Assembly (NCBI GenBank): GCA_031281385.1 | Contig: JAITFL010000080.1 | Location: forward strand, 1-12,744 | Source: Holophagales bacterium | GTDB lineage: Bacteria; Acidobacteriota; Holophagae; Holophagales; Holophagaceae | Length of the DNA stretch: 12,744 bases | Reading direction: 5' to 3' | Shown: positions 6,129 through 12,744 of the stretch, piece by piece | How the letters are laid out: every line of letters begins with the position of its first letter | How positions within the stretch are numbered: position 1 is the first letter of the stretch | The notes under the pieces: model-generated | What the model saw: the letters and a program-made list of their open reading frames with translations, nothing else | Database searches by the model: none | Told to the model about the DNA's origin: nothing | Translations under genes and position numbers: made by a program

Positions 6129-8768
6129 ATGATGGCCATAGACCGCACTAAGCTAACAAAACAGGCCGAAGGGCAATTGTCGTCTGGACACACAGCAAAA
6201 GCGATAAAAATCTTGCTGGAGCTGCTGGAGGACAACCCCAAAGACCTGAACCTGACCAATAGGATTGGCGACCTCTATCTGCAGGTCAACGGAGAGAGCG
6301 AAGCGATTGCCATGTTCAAGCGCGCTGCCGTTGGATTTGAAGAAGACGGCTTTCTCCACAAGGCTATCGCCGTTTTCAAAAAAGCGCTGAGATCCTGCCC
6401 TGAAGATACGGACGTCGCCACGCGACTGGCCGATCTTTACAAGCGCATCAAGATGCCAAAAGATGCCATCCAAATGCACGTCCAGCTTGCGGATGCTTTT
6501 TCCAAAAAAGGCGACTTTCAAAGGGCGCTCAAGGAGCTGGCCGAAGTTGCCTCGCTAGACCCAAGGAACATAAAAAACAAAATACGGCTGGCAGAGCTAT
6601 TTGCCAGTGAGGGGATGAATGAGCAGGCCGAAAAAGTATTTCTTGAATCGGCAGAAATGCTTGCCACGGAAAATATGCCACAAGAAGCCGAACAAGTGCT
6701 GGACAGGGCCAAATCCATCGCTTCCACGGCGCTGGTGTTCCTCACCCAATTCCGCATTTCGGTAATCCAAAAAGACTTTGAGGGGGCCATCGGCCACTTG
6801 GACGAAGGCCTGAACGCGTTTCCCCAAGATGCCGACTTGCTTGGCGCAAAGGCCGAAGCGCTGATCCAACTCCAGAAGCCCTTGGACGCGCTGAAAATGC
6901 TGGCGGAAATCCCCACCCTGCCTGAGAGAACACTGCCCGCCTGCGAAAAGGCGTTGAAGGAATGCCAGGCAAAGGGGATGGCCCGCGAAGGGCTGGAAGC
7001 ATTCGCAGCAGCCGCTGTTGAAGCCACCAAGATGGGACTCGGCGGGTCTGTCAGGAGGACGCTGCACAACGCCCTGAACCCGCAAGGTGACAACGCCTTG
7101 GCCGATTATTGGCTGCTTCAGGCTGAAATCGCTAACCACGGCGGTTCCCAAGAAGACCGCATTGAATCACTGAAGTACGCTCTTGGGCTGATGGAACCCG
7201 GCGACAGCCGCGTTGAAGCCACGCGCAAAGGGCTGCAAGATTTGGGCATCAGCGACACAGACATGACGGCCGCTGCCCCACCAAACCTAATGAAGCTGGA
7301 CGAATCGGCGCCGAGGACACTACCGCCCGAACTAGCCTCGCGGGTCGCAGAGCTCACCAGCGAGGCCGAGCAGCACGAGAGCAATTCCAAGTTCGACAAA
7401 GCCATCGAGGCGTACCAAGGCGTATTGGTCATTGATCCAAAAAATGCAAACGCGATTGACAAAATCACCGAGATACACAAAACAGCAGGCATGGTGACCA
7501 AGGCCCAGGCCCATCTGTGCGCCGCCGCCGAAAAACTTGCGTCCTTGGGCGAACCCCAACTGGCGACGCATTACCTCGACAAGGCCGAATCTCTTTTGCC
7601 AGGTTCTACGAGGGTGTACAGGCTGACCTTGGGGCTGCTCGATGAACCCGCTTCTGATGCGCCCCCAACCCAGCCCCCCGATTTTGATGAGGCTGACGCG
7701 GCACTGCTCGGAGAAATGGCAACTCCCGCCGAAAAGTCCGTCAGCCAAAATGAGCTAGACGAATCCGACCTTGCGCTTGCCGACGCACCTTCGCCCCTAG
7801 ATCAAGCACTAGAAAAACTTGTGGAACAAGACGAGCCGCTGATCCCGCTGGAGGCTATGGCCGAACAACAAGAAACAACAGAAGAGCTGGCCGATGAACC
7901 TATGCATGATGTGGAGCCACAGACAGAGCAACAGGAAGAGGCTGGGGAAGAAATAGAACAAACTGAACAAATCGAGCAGCCAGACCAACCAGAGGCGCAG
8001 ATCGAGCAACAGGAAGAAACGGAGGGGCTAGCCGAGGAGGTCGAGCCGCCACAGACTCCAGATGTACCCGATATGCAGGATGGCGGGCCAGATCTGGCCG
8101 AGCTAAACCAAGCACTAAGCTCCATTGACTTCCAATTGGGGTTTGGAAGCCCGCTTGAAGCCAAGGCCGAAATAGAACGCACCCTCGCAATTTTCCCAGA
8201 CAGCCAAGAGCTGACGAACAGGCTTGAGATCACCGAAGAAAAGATAAAATTGCGTCAACACGCCGAGCCAAAAGAAAAAGACCTTGCTTCTTCCCTCGAC
8301 CTCTCCGATATGCTGGCCCCTGCCCAAAGCACCGAAGTGCTCAATGACAACACAACGGCTGCCGAAGCAACGCAAACCGCAGAAGAACTATTCAACGCCT
8401 TTAGGGACGGAGTAGCGGCAAAGGTTGGGGGCGATGACTACGACACCCACTACAACCTTGGAATTGCCTACAAGGAAATGATGCTGGCCGACCCGGCCAT
8501 AGAAGAGTTCAAAAAGGCGATGGTTGACCCGGAGCGCACATTGGATTGCTGCTCGATGCTGGCAATGTGCGAAAAGATGAAGGGAGACGTTGACGCCGCC
8601 GCCAATTGGCTGCGCGTCGGCATTGCCGCGCCGGGCTTCCCGCCGATTGACAGCAGGGGCCTGCGGCTCGACTTGGCTGCGCTCTTGGAAGAAATGGGTC
8701 GCCACGATGAATCCGAGGAGCTTCTAGAGGAAACCAGAAATTTGGACGGTGCGCTTTGGGTGAATTAA
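6129..8768 (+). CDS. Large TPR-repeat protein with acidic Glu/Gln-rich linker
   Basis: An 879-residue protein of unknown specific function. Helix-pair TPR units are visible at about residues 10-260 (for example AIKILLELLEDNPKDLN, AIAVFKKALRSCPEDTD, ALKELAEVASLDPRN), again at 405-490 (AIEAYQGVLVIDPKNAN), and at the C-terminus, where DYDTHYNLGIAYKEMMLADPA (about 770-790) precedes a final pair of repeats. Residues about 570-645 are a disordered-looking stretch dominated by Glu, Gln and Asp. There is no signal peptide or membrane segment, so it is probably cytosolic, a scaffold for a multiprotein assembly. Tandem ATGs occur at 6129 and 6132. GAGG at 6122-6125 sits 3 bases from the first and 6 from the second, so the second may be used. 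Only 20 bases separate its stop from mnmE, which is convergent. Confidence 0.85.
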   Translation: MMAIDRTKLTKQAEGQLSSGHTAKAIKILLELLEDNPKDLNLTNRIGDLYLQVNGESEAIAMFKRAAVGFEEDGFLHKAIAVFKKALRSCPEDTDVATRLADLYKRIKMPKDAIQMHVQLADAFSKKGDFQRALKELAEVASLDPRNIKNKIRLAELFASEGMNEQAEKVFLESAEMLATENMPQEAEQVLDRAKSIASTALVFLTQFRISVIQKDFEGAIGHLDEGLNAFPQDADLLGAKAEALIQLQKPLDALKMLAEIPTLPERTLPACEKALKECQAKGMAREGLEAFAAAAVEATKMGLGGSVRRTLHNALNPQGDNALADYWLLQAEIANHGGSQEDRIESLKYALGLMEPGDSRVEATRKGLQDLGISDTDMTAAAPPNLMKLDESAPRTLPPELASRVAELTSEAEQHESNSKFDKAIEAYQGVLVIDPKNANAIDKITEIHKTAGMVTKAQAHLCAAAEKLASLGEPQLATHYLDKAESLLPGSTRVYRLTLGLLDEPASDAPPTQPPDFDEADAALLGEMATPAEKSVSQNELDESDLALADAPSPLDQALEKLVEQDEPLIPLEAMAEQQETTEELADEPMHDVEPQTEQQEEAGEEIEQTEQIEQPDQPEAQIEQQEETEGLAEEVEPPQTPDVPDMQDGGPDLAELNQALSSIDFQLGFGSPLEAKAEIERTLAIFPDSQELTNRLEITEEKIKLRQHAEPKEKDLASSLDLSDMLAPAQSTEVLNDNTTAAEATQTAEELFNAFRDGVAAKVGGDDYDTHYNLGIAYKEMMLADPAIEEFKKAMVDPERTLDCCSMLAMCEKMKGDVDAAANWLRVGIAAPGFPPIDSRGLRLDLAALLEEMGRHDESEELLEETRNLDGALWVN

Positions 8769-8788
8769 TTCGGGCTAAACTTTCAGTG

Positions 8789-10084
8789 TCACTTCCCCAA
8801 ACAAAACTCTGAAAACATCGCATCTAATGACAGGCCCGCCCTGTCTTCCCCGGTCAGCCGGGCAAAAAGTCCAAGGGCCCCTTGGAGAAGGCTTGCGGGA
8901 AGTTCTAGCGGAACGCCATCGGGCAAGCCCGCCAGCAACTCCATCTGGCTGGACAGATCTGCCAACAGCTCCCTCTGCCGCTCGGTCGCAAGGGCACCTA
9001 GACAGGCATCTGGCGAAAATTCGCCCAAAAAGTGCTGCCTGATGGCGTCCTCTAGCGGGCCAAGAATTCCGTTCTTGGCGGAAATGCAGATTCCTTCGGC
9101 TTGGGCTAGGTCGCATTGGTTGCGAACCGTCAATGTTTTTTCGGAATATGGGTTCAGGCGGCTCATCATTTCTGGGTCTGGACGGTCGTCCGTGGCCGGA
9201 ACCAAGTGCAGGATCATGTCTGCTTCTTGAAGCACGGGGGCTATCTTGGCGATGCCCTTCTTCTCAACTGGGTCGCAGGTCTCCCTAATGCCCGCCATGT
9301 CGAATATTAGCAACGGCAATCCGGCCCACTCGCACCTTGCTTCCAGAATGTCCCTTGTGGTGCCTGGGCCCTCGGACACTATAGCCCTGTCTTCGTTGGC
9401 CAGCGTATTGAACAGCGTGCTTTTCCCTGCATTGGGCCTTCCCGCTATCGCTATCTTTATCCCGTCCCTAAGCCAGCGGGCAGAGGCCGAGCGCTTTTGT
9501 TCCACGTGGAACTTTGCGGCAAGCGCTTTTGCTTCCTCTCTTAGACCGCGCACATCAAAAGACATGCCCTCGTCTTCGCCATAGTCAACGCAGGCTTCGA
9601 TACTGGCTGCCAAAGAAGCGATTTTCGCCTTTGACTGTGCGACCCATGCTGGAACCCCTCCAGACCGTGCTTGGGCTTGGCGCAACTGGGCATCGGTGGC
9701 GGCGCCCATCAAATCCTTCAGGGCTTCAACGTCCAAAAGGCTCTGCTTGCCGTTCAAAAGGGCCCTCTTGGTAAATTCGCCGGGCTGGGCCAAGCGGACG
9801 CCAATTTGGCCTAAGCGCTCCATCAGTCGCGCCGCCAGCAGGGGATTGCCGTGGATATGGAACTCCACCACGTCCTCGCCTGTATAGGAGCTCGGGGAAG
9901 GAAAATACAGAACCAGCGCCCGCTCCGAAAACCCATCCCACTTCAATTGGCGCAGTTCAGCTCGCCTTGGTTCCGGCAGTTCCAGTAGCTGCCCCATGAT
10001 TTCGCCCAAGCCGTCCCCAGACACCCTTATCACCGCAATGGACGATCTCAACAGCGGCGTCGCGGGTGCGCATATCGGCTCCAT
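8789..10084 (-). CDS. mnmE: tRNA uridine-5-carboxymethylaminomethyl modification GTPase MnmE
   Basis: A 431-residue K+-activated GTPase that, with MnmG, modifies U34 of certain tRNAs. The N-terminal tetrahydrofolate-binding domain starts correctly (MEPICAPATP...IAVIRVSG) and contains YTGEDVVEFHIHGN and PGEFTKRALLNGK. The G domain within the helical domain has G1 GRPNAGKS (215-222), including the potassium-ligand Asn, G2 GTTRD (241-245), G3 DMAG (262-265) and G5 SAK (335-337). It ends FCLGK, keeping the catalytic Cys (428) of the C-x-GK motif. Two motifs deviate: G3 is normally DTAG, and G4 reads NQCD (322-325) instead of NKxD. Length is slightly below the usual ~450. The gene begins 5 bases after the jag stop; mnmG is not in the window. 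Confidence 0.95.
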   Translation of the reverse strand: MEPICAPATPLLRSSIAVIRVSGDGLGEIMGQLLELPEPRRAELRQLKWDGFSERALVLYFPSPSSYTGEDVVEFHIHGNPLLAARLMERLGQIGVRLAQPGEFTKRALLNGKQSLLDVEALKDLMGAATDAQLRQAQARSGGVPAWVAQSKAKIASLAASIEACVDYGEDEGMSFDVRGLREEAKALAAKFHVEQKRSASARWLRDGIKIAIAGRPNAGKSTLFNTLANEDRAIVSEGPGTTRDILEARCEWAGLPLLIFDMAGIRETCDPVEKKGIAKIAPVLQEADMILHLVPATDDRPDPEMMSRLNPYSEKTLTVRNQCDLAQAEGICISAKNGILGPLEDAIRQHFLGEFSPDACLGALATERQRELLADLSSQMELLAGLPDGVPLELPASLLQGALGLFARLTGEDRAGLSLDAMFSEFCLGK

Positions 10085-10089
10085 CGCGG

Positions 10090-10554
10090 CTAGGCCCTGA
10101 GCGACACCTTTAGGCTCTTGAGTGCGCCTGTGCCTTCGCTGGCAGTTTCCAGGTCAGGCTCGCTGCCGATGGTCAGGTGCACCCACCTGCGTTCTTTGGG
10201 GGTGAGAGAAGAAAATACAAAGCTGCCATTGGCCCTCGCCTTTTTTGCCGCCAGACTGGCCATTGCGACCAGCTCGCGCATCCGGAAAAGCCTAGTACCC
10301 TGCACGTCGAGATAGACCAGCTTTGATTCCTCTTTTTCGCCCTGCGTTTCGTGTAAAAGGAACTGGAGCGCGTCCAGCGCCTGAGGCTTGCCAGCCAGCA
10401 TAAGAGACGAGTCTTGGCCCGAAAGCGACAGCCGGTTCGGGAACAGCAATTCATTGCCAGACGGCTCAAAAGCCGCCTCTATGTCCAAACCAAGCATGGC
10501 GCACCATTTTTTGGTTAGGGCGGGTACTTCATCAAGGGGTGTTCGGTTCCTCAT
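10090..10554 (-). CDS. khpB: Jag/KhpB-type KH-R3H RNA-binding protein
   Basis: A 154-residue cytosolic RNA-binding protein expected to act with KhpA and to be linked to YidC by gene order. I chose the ATG at 10552-10554 because GAGG lies 5 bases upstream and overlaps the yidC stop region; a longer frame from TTG at 10572 adds six residues and overlaps yidC. The KH-like part ends in ALDALQFLLHET, matching the LDALQ helix of Jag, followed by LVYLDVQGTR and FRMRELVAMASLAAKKA. The R3H part has LTPKERRWVHLTI, with the Arg-x-x-x-His signature, then ETASEGTGALKSLKVSL, the T-SEG ending of the family. Oddities: no N-terminal Jag_N domain, and the KH GxxG loop reads GKPQ, lacking the second Gly. Placement between yidC and mnmE is the standard order. 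Confidence 0.85.
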   Translation of the reverse strand: MRNRTPLDEVPALTKKWCAMLGLDIEAAFEPSGNELLFPNRLSLSGQDSSLMLAGKPQALDALQFLLHETQGEKEESKLVYLDVQGTRLFRMRELVAMASLAAKKARANGSFVFSSLTPKERRWVHLTIGSEPDLETASEGTGALKSLKVSLRA

Positions 10555-10561
10555 AAACGCC

Positions 10562-12232
10562 TCAAATGACAACCGGCCGGGGCTTGTACCTGAGCTTCAA
10601 AACCCAGAACTGCCCCATCCCGACAATGTTGAACATTAGGTAGTATAAGTTCAGGCCAGCAGGCAGCGAGGCAAAGATGAAACCCATTATGGCGGGCATC
10701 ATAACCATCATCATCTTCCGCTGCTGGGGGTCTCCTGTGGATGGCGTGGCGGCCTGTTGGATAATCATGGAGCCTACCAACAGGGCAGGGAGAATGTAAA
10801 ATGGGTCGGCGCTTGACAAATCCTTGATCCAAAATATCCATGGGGCGTGCCTGAGCTCAAAGACATTTTGGAGCATTGACCACAGTGCCATAAAGACAGG
10901 CATCTGGACTAGCATCGGCCAGCAGCCGCCCATTGGGTTGTGTCCATTTTTTTTGTAAAAGGCCATCAGCTCTTTCTGCATTTCTGCCTTTTTGGCCATG
11001 TCGCTACCGAATTTGGCATACTTGGCCTGAATCTGCTTTTGGTAGGGCTCTAGGTCTTTCTGTCGCAGCATCCCCACAGTGGTCTTGGTGTTCAAGGACC
11101 AGAGCGAAGCCCTAACCAACAGTCCGAACACTACCAGCGCCCAGCCCCAGTTGGGGATGTATTTTTGGATGAGCTTTAGCACCAAGAAAAAGAACTTTGC
11201 GATTAGGCCAAAAAAACCAAAGTCCATGACCTGCAAGAAAACTTTGCCTTTCTCAGGCTGCCCTTCGGGGTGGAACGCCGATAGGTACTCATCCTGCTTG
11301 GGGCCCAAGTAAAGCCTGGCCAGCCCGCGGCCATCGGGGCCGGGAAACGAGTGGTAGCCGGGGGCCGCTGCTGTGTCCCTGAGCGGCGCCTGGCCCAAAT
11401 CCCATATAGCTGCAAAGTAGTGGGTGGTCTGCCTCTTGGAAGCCTCTAAACCCGCGTCCATGCCCACCCGGGGGGCACTTGGGGGAAGCTCTTTGCGCCT
11501 GCGCCCCAGAAACATGAACCATGGATCCGTTAGCATCTTGTCCCAAGTTACTGCATGGATTGTTTTGTCCTCTAGCGAGAAGACCCGCCCACTGTCCAGC
11601 CCTTGAAACGGATTGGTTTTGTACTGCTTGCCGGACATGTCGTAGGCAGTCGGGAAATCCAATAGGCTGCGGATGGCGTACAGGCTTTTCATGTTTGGCG
11701 AATGCCACTCTACGTCCAAGATGTGGCTACCTTTGGGCAAAAAATACGTCAGCCTGTCGCCGCCGGGTCCGGAAAAGGCCACCAGCAGCCCATCTTCGTT
11801 GTCCGTAACCTCTGGCCTGTCTGGAAAGCCCGCGCCCGAAAGCCCGCCGATGCCCAAAAAATCTGCAGATGCCAACCTGCCGTCCGTGCCAATTGCTTCT
11901 GTGGGAAAAAAATGCGTGCCGTCCTGCTTCCAGACCGCTTGGAGCAGTGCGCCGTCGTGCTGTCTCCAAGTCAGTTCCAGTAAATCGCCTGCAGCGACAA
12001 AGGTGGCCCGCCTGTCAATGGACACTGCGACCTCGCTGGCTTCAATTTGCGGGGCGGGGCTTGGAGAGTTCGGGATGGTTGGCGGCGGCGCGGGTAGGGC
12101 CTCTGGCGCGGAGATGGCGGCGGGAACGGCCTCTGGGGGGGGCGGCATGTACTTCTTGGTCAACCAAGAGTATGCAAAGAGCAGCGCCGCGCTGCAAAGC
12201 ACAAATGCAATGAGATTCTTGTTGTTGTTCAT
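10562..12232 (-). CDS. yidC: Membrane protein insertase YidC
   Basis: A 556-residue inner-membrane insertase and chaperone, with or without SecYEG. The ATG at 12230-12232 was chosen over a start 22 codons upstream because the first membrane helix (NLIAFVLCSAALLFAYSWL) follows at once and the ATG overlaps the rnpA stop as ATGA, indicating translational coupling. A proline-rich linker (about 27-65) leads to a large periplasmic P1 domain (to about 320), the Gram-negative form. The conserved core begins near FGFFGLIAKFFF; Arg374 in GLLVRASLW corresponds to the essential groove arginine (Arg366 in E. coli). GCWPMLVQMPVFMALWSML and the final hydrophobic helices follow, ending in a basic tail LRYKPRP. 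It is next to rnpA with no yidD between, and jag follows 7 bases later. Confidence 0.96.
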   Translation of the reverse strand: MNNNKNLIAFVLCSAALLFAYSWLTKKYMPPPPEAVPAAISAPEALPAPPPTIPNSPSPAPQIEASEVAVSIDRRATFVAAGDLLELTWRQHDGALLQAVWKQDGTHFFPTEAIGTDGRLASADFLGIGGLSGAGFPDRPEVTDNEDGLLVAFSGPGGDRLTYFLPKGSHILDVEWHSPNMKSLYAIRSLLDFPTAYDMSGKQYKTNPFQGLDSGRVFSLEDKTIHAVTWDKMLTDPWFMFLGRRRKELPPSAPRVGMDAGLEASKRQTTHYFAAIWDLGQAPLRDTAAAPGYHSFPGPDGRGLARLYLGPKQDEYLSAFHPEGQPEKGKVFLQVMDFGFFGLIAKFFFLVLKLIQKYIPNWGWALVVFGLLVRASLWSLNTKTTVGMLRQKDLEPYQKQIQAKYAKFGSDMAKKAEMQKELMAFYKKNGHNPMGGCWPMLVQMPVFMALWSMLQNVFELRHAPWIFWIKDLSSADPFYILPALLVGSMIIQQAATPSTGDPQQRKMMMVMMPAIMGFIFASLPAGLNLYYLMFNIVGMGQFWVLKLRYKPRPVVI

Positions 12233-12609
12233 GGGTGCCCCAGAAGGCTCAGTGAATGCTCTATCAAATTGACAATTTCCCGGTACCCTACCCTGCACCC
12301 GTTGGCACTGCCTCGCGTTGGCCTCACGGACACGGCGAAGCTGGAAGCGGCTTCGGCTGGCATTTTTCGTAGAGCTTCCAAAAGCGCCATCCTCACTCTC
12401 CGCCTGAATGTGTTTCTTTCCACGGCGGAGCCAGTTTTGCGGGGAGCACTCACCAAGAGGAGGGGCGGCGGCAAAGACCTAGTGTCCTGGCCCAGCCAAA
12501 AAACCTTGATGTCCAAGGGGCCGCATGTGGAAGGCCGGGGCCTGCGCGGAGCGGCGGGGACTACATGATCCTTTTGCCGGACGACGCTAAAGCGCCCAGC
12601 GATTCGCAT
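12229..12609 (-). CDS. rnpA: Ribonuclease P protein component
   Basis: A 126-residue basic protein that binds the RNase P RNA and assists 5' trimming of pre-tRNAs. The core signature is KTGSAVERNTFRRRVR, matching the family's K-x-G-x-AV-x-RN-x-x-(K/R)RR-x-R helix that holds the RNA-binding face. Before it, GRFSVVRQ resembles the start of the family fold, and LDIKVFWL with PPLLLVSAPRK gives the central beta strands. Length is normal. The ATG at 12607-12609 is 12 bases after rpmH; no strong Shine-Dalgarno is visible, so coupling with rpmH translation is likely. The stop codon overlaps the yidC start by 4 bases as ATGA. A Pro/Arg-rich stretch (AAPRRPRPSTCGP) sits in the loop after the first helix. 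Confidence 0.93.
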   Translation of the reverse strand: MRIAGRFSVVRQKDHVVPAAPRRPRPSTCGPLDIKVFWLGQDTRSLPPPLLLVSAPRKTGSAVERNTFRRRVRMALLEALRKMPAEAASSFAVSVRPTRGSANGCRVGYREIVNLIEHSLSLLGHP

Positions 12610-12621
12610 CGGTCTGCGAGC

Positions 12622-12744
12622 CTATAGCGCAAGGACGTGCCGACCTTTTGCGCGGCGCCTTTTTAGCACCAGTCGGCCATTCTTTGTTTTCATGCGGGTC
12701 AAAAAGCCGTGGGTCTTGGCTCGGCGGCGATTGTTTGGCTGGAA
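12622..12744 (-). CDS. rpmH: 50S ribosomal protein L34 (5' end outside the window)
   Basis: The last 40 codons and TAG stop (12622-12624) of L34. The visible part starts [18 protein letters not shown] and continues [22 protein letters not shown], matching the highly conserved L34 pattern (FQPSxRxRxxxHGFxxRMxTxxGRxVLxxRRxKGR). Comparison with the usual 44-46 residues suggests only about four N-terminal codons (MKRT-like) are missing beyond base 12744. As the first gene of the minus-strand operon, its promoter lies outside the window. Confidence 0.97.
   Translation of the reverse strand, partial: FQPNNRRRAKTHGFLTRMKTKNGRLVLKRRRAKGRHVLAL

Noticed and set aside
7802..8233. A minus-strand Ser/Cys-rich ORF of 143 codons
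   Set aside because: It is the complement of the Glu/Gln-rich linker in the TPR gene, which generates serine and cysteine codons on the other strand.
8769..8788. A bidirectional terminator between the convergent TPR and mnmE genes
   Set aside because: The 20-base gap holds no inverted repeat or T-run.
11673..12272. A 199-codon plus-strand ORF
   Set aside because: It is antisense to yidC, low complexity (Ser/Ala/Gly-rich), and a by-product of the codon bias of the real gene.
12233..12298. A 22-codon extension of YidC
   Set aside because: It overlaps rnpA and precedes the first membrane helix without family similarity; the coupled ATGA start is better.

Overview
The window appears to come from a Gram-negative, moderately GC-rich bacterial chromosome. 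The main reason is the right-hand block, which on the minus strand reads rpmH-rnpA-yidC-jag/khpB-mnmE, the conserved ribosome/RNase P/membrane-insertase cluster often found near the replication origin. Its YidC is the long form with a periplasmic domain, as in diderm bacteria. Intergenic ATTGTCAATTG-type repeats and the style of the TPR protein made me think of Fibrobacterota or a relative, but that is a low-confidence guess. I saw no tRNA, rRNA, CRISPR array, transposase or phage gene.

Layout. Bases 1-1857 (+) hold the 3' part of a gene with three tandem ~107-residue beta-rich repeats followed by a transglutaminase-like domain with an intact Cys-His-Asp set; the reading frame is open to the window edge. 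Bases 1858-2214 are a non-coding gap filled largely by repeat copy A. Bases 2215-3771 (-) encode an APC-family amino acid permease. Bases 3772-4221 are non-coding and hold repeat copy B. Bases 4222-5199 (+) encode a DUF58 protein without its usual MoxR partner. Bases 5200-5609 are non-coding but dense in inverted repeats. Bases 5610-6047 (+) encode a cytidine deaminase, and 6129-8768 (+) a very large TPR protein of unknown role. From 8789 to the end the minus-strand cluster runs mnmE, jag/khpB, yidC, rnpA, rpmH (cut at its 5' end), with gaps of 5-12 bases or a 4-base overlap, so it is very probably one operon.

How genes work together. The operon links ribosome assembly (L34), tRNA 5' maturation (RnpA), membrane-protein insertion (YidC), an RNA-binding partner (KhpB/Jag) and tRNA wobble-uridine modification (MnmE). 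The left half is accessory: gene products with no obvious shared pathway, separated by repeat-rich spacers.

The most interesting signal is not a protein. Two intergenic copies of an element (about 1887-2184 and 3922-4164) share a ~72-base core at about 90% identity. They differ so that two separate stems stay paired through compensatory changes, which points to a structured RNA or a folding repeat element not explained by any gene. A 43-base inverted repeat (3809-3851 and 5416-5458, 38/43 matching) also brackets the DUF58 gene together with copy B, and a short TTGCAAAAC repeat is clustered in the same stretch.
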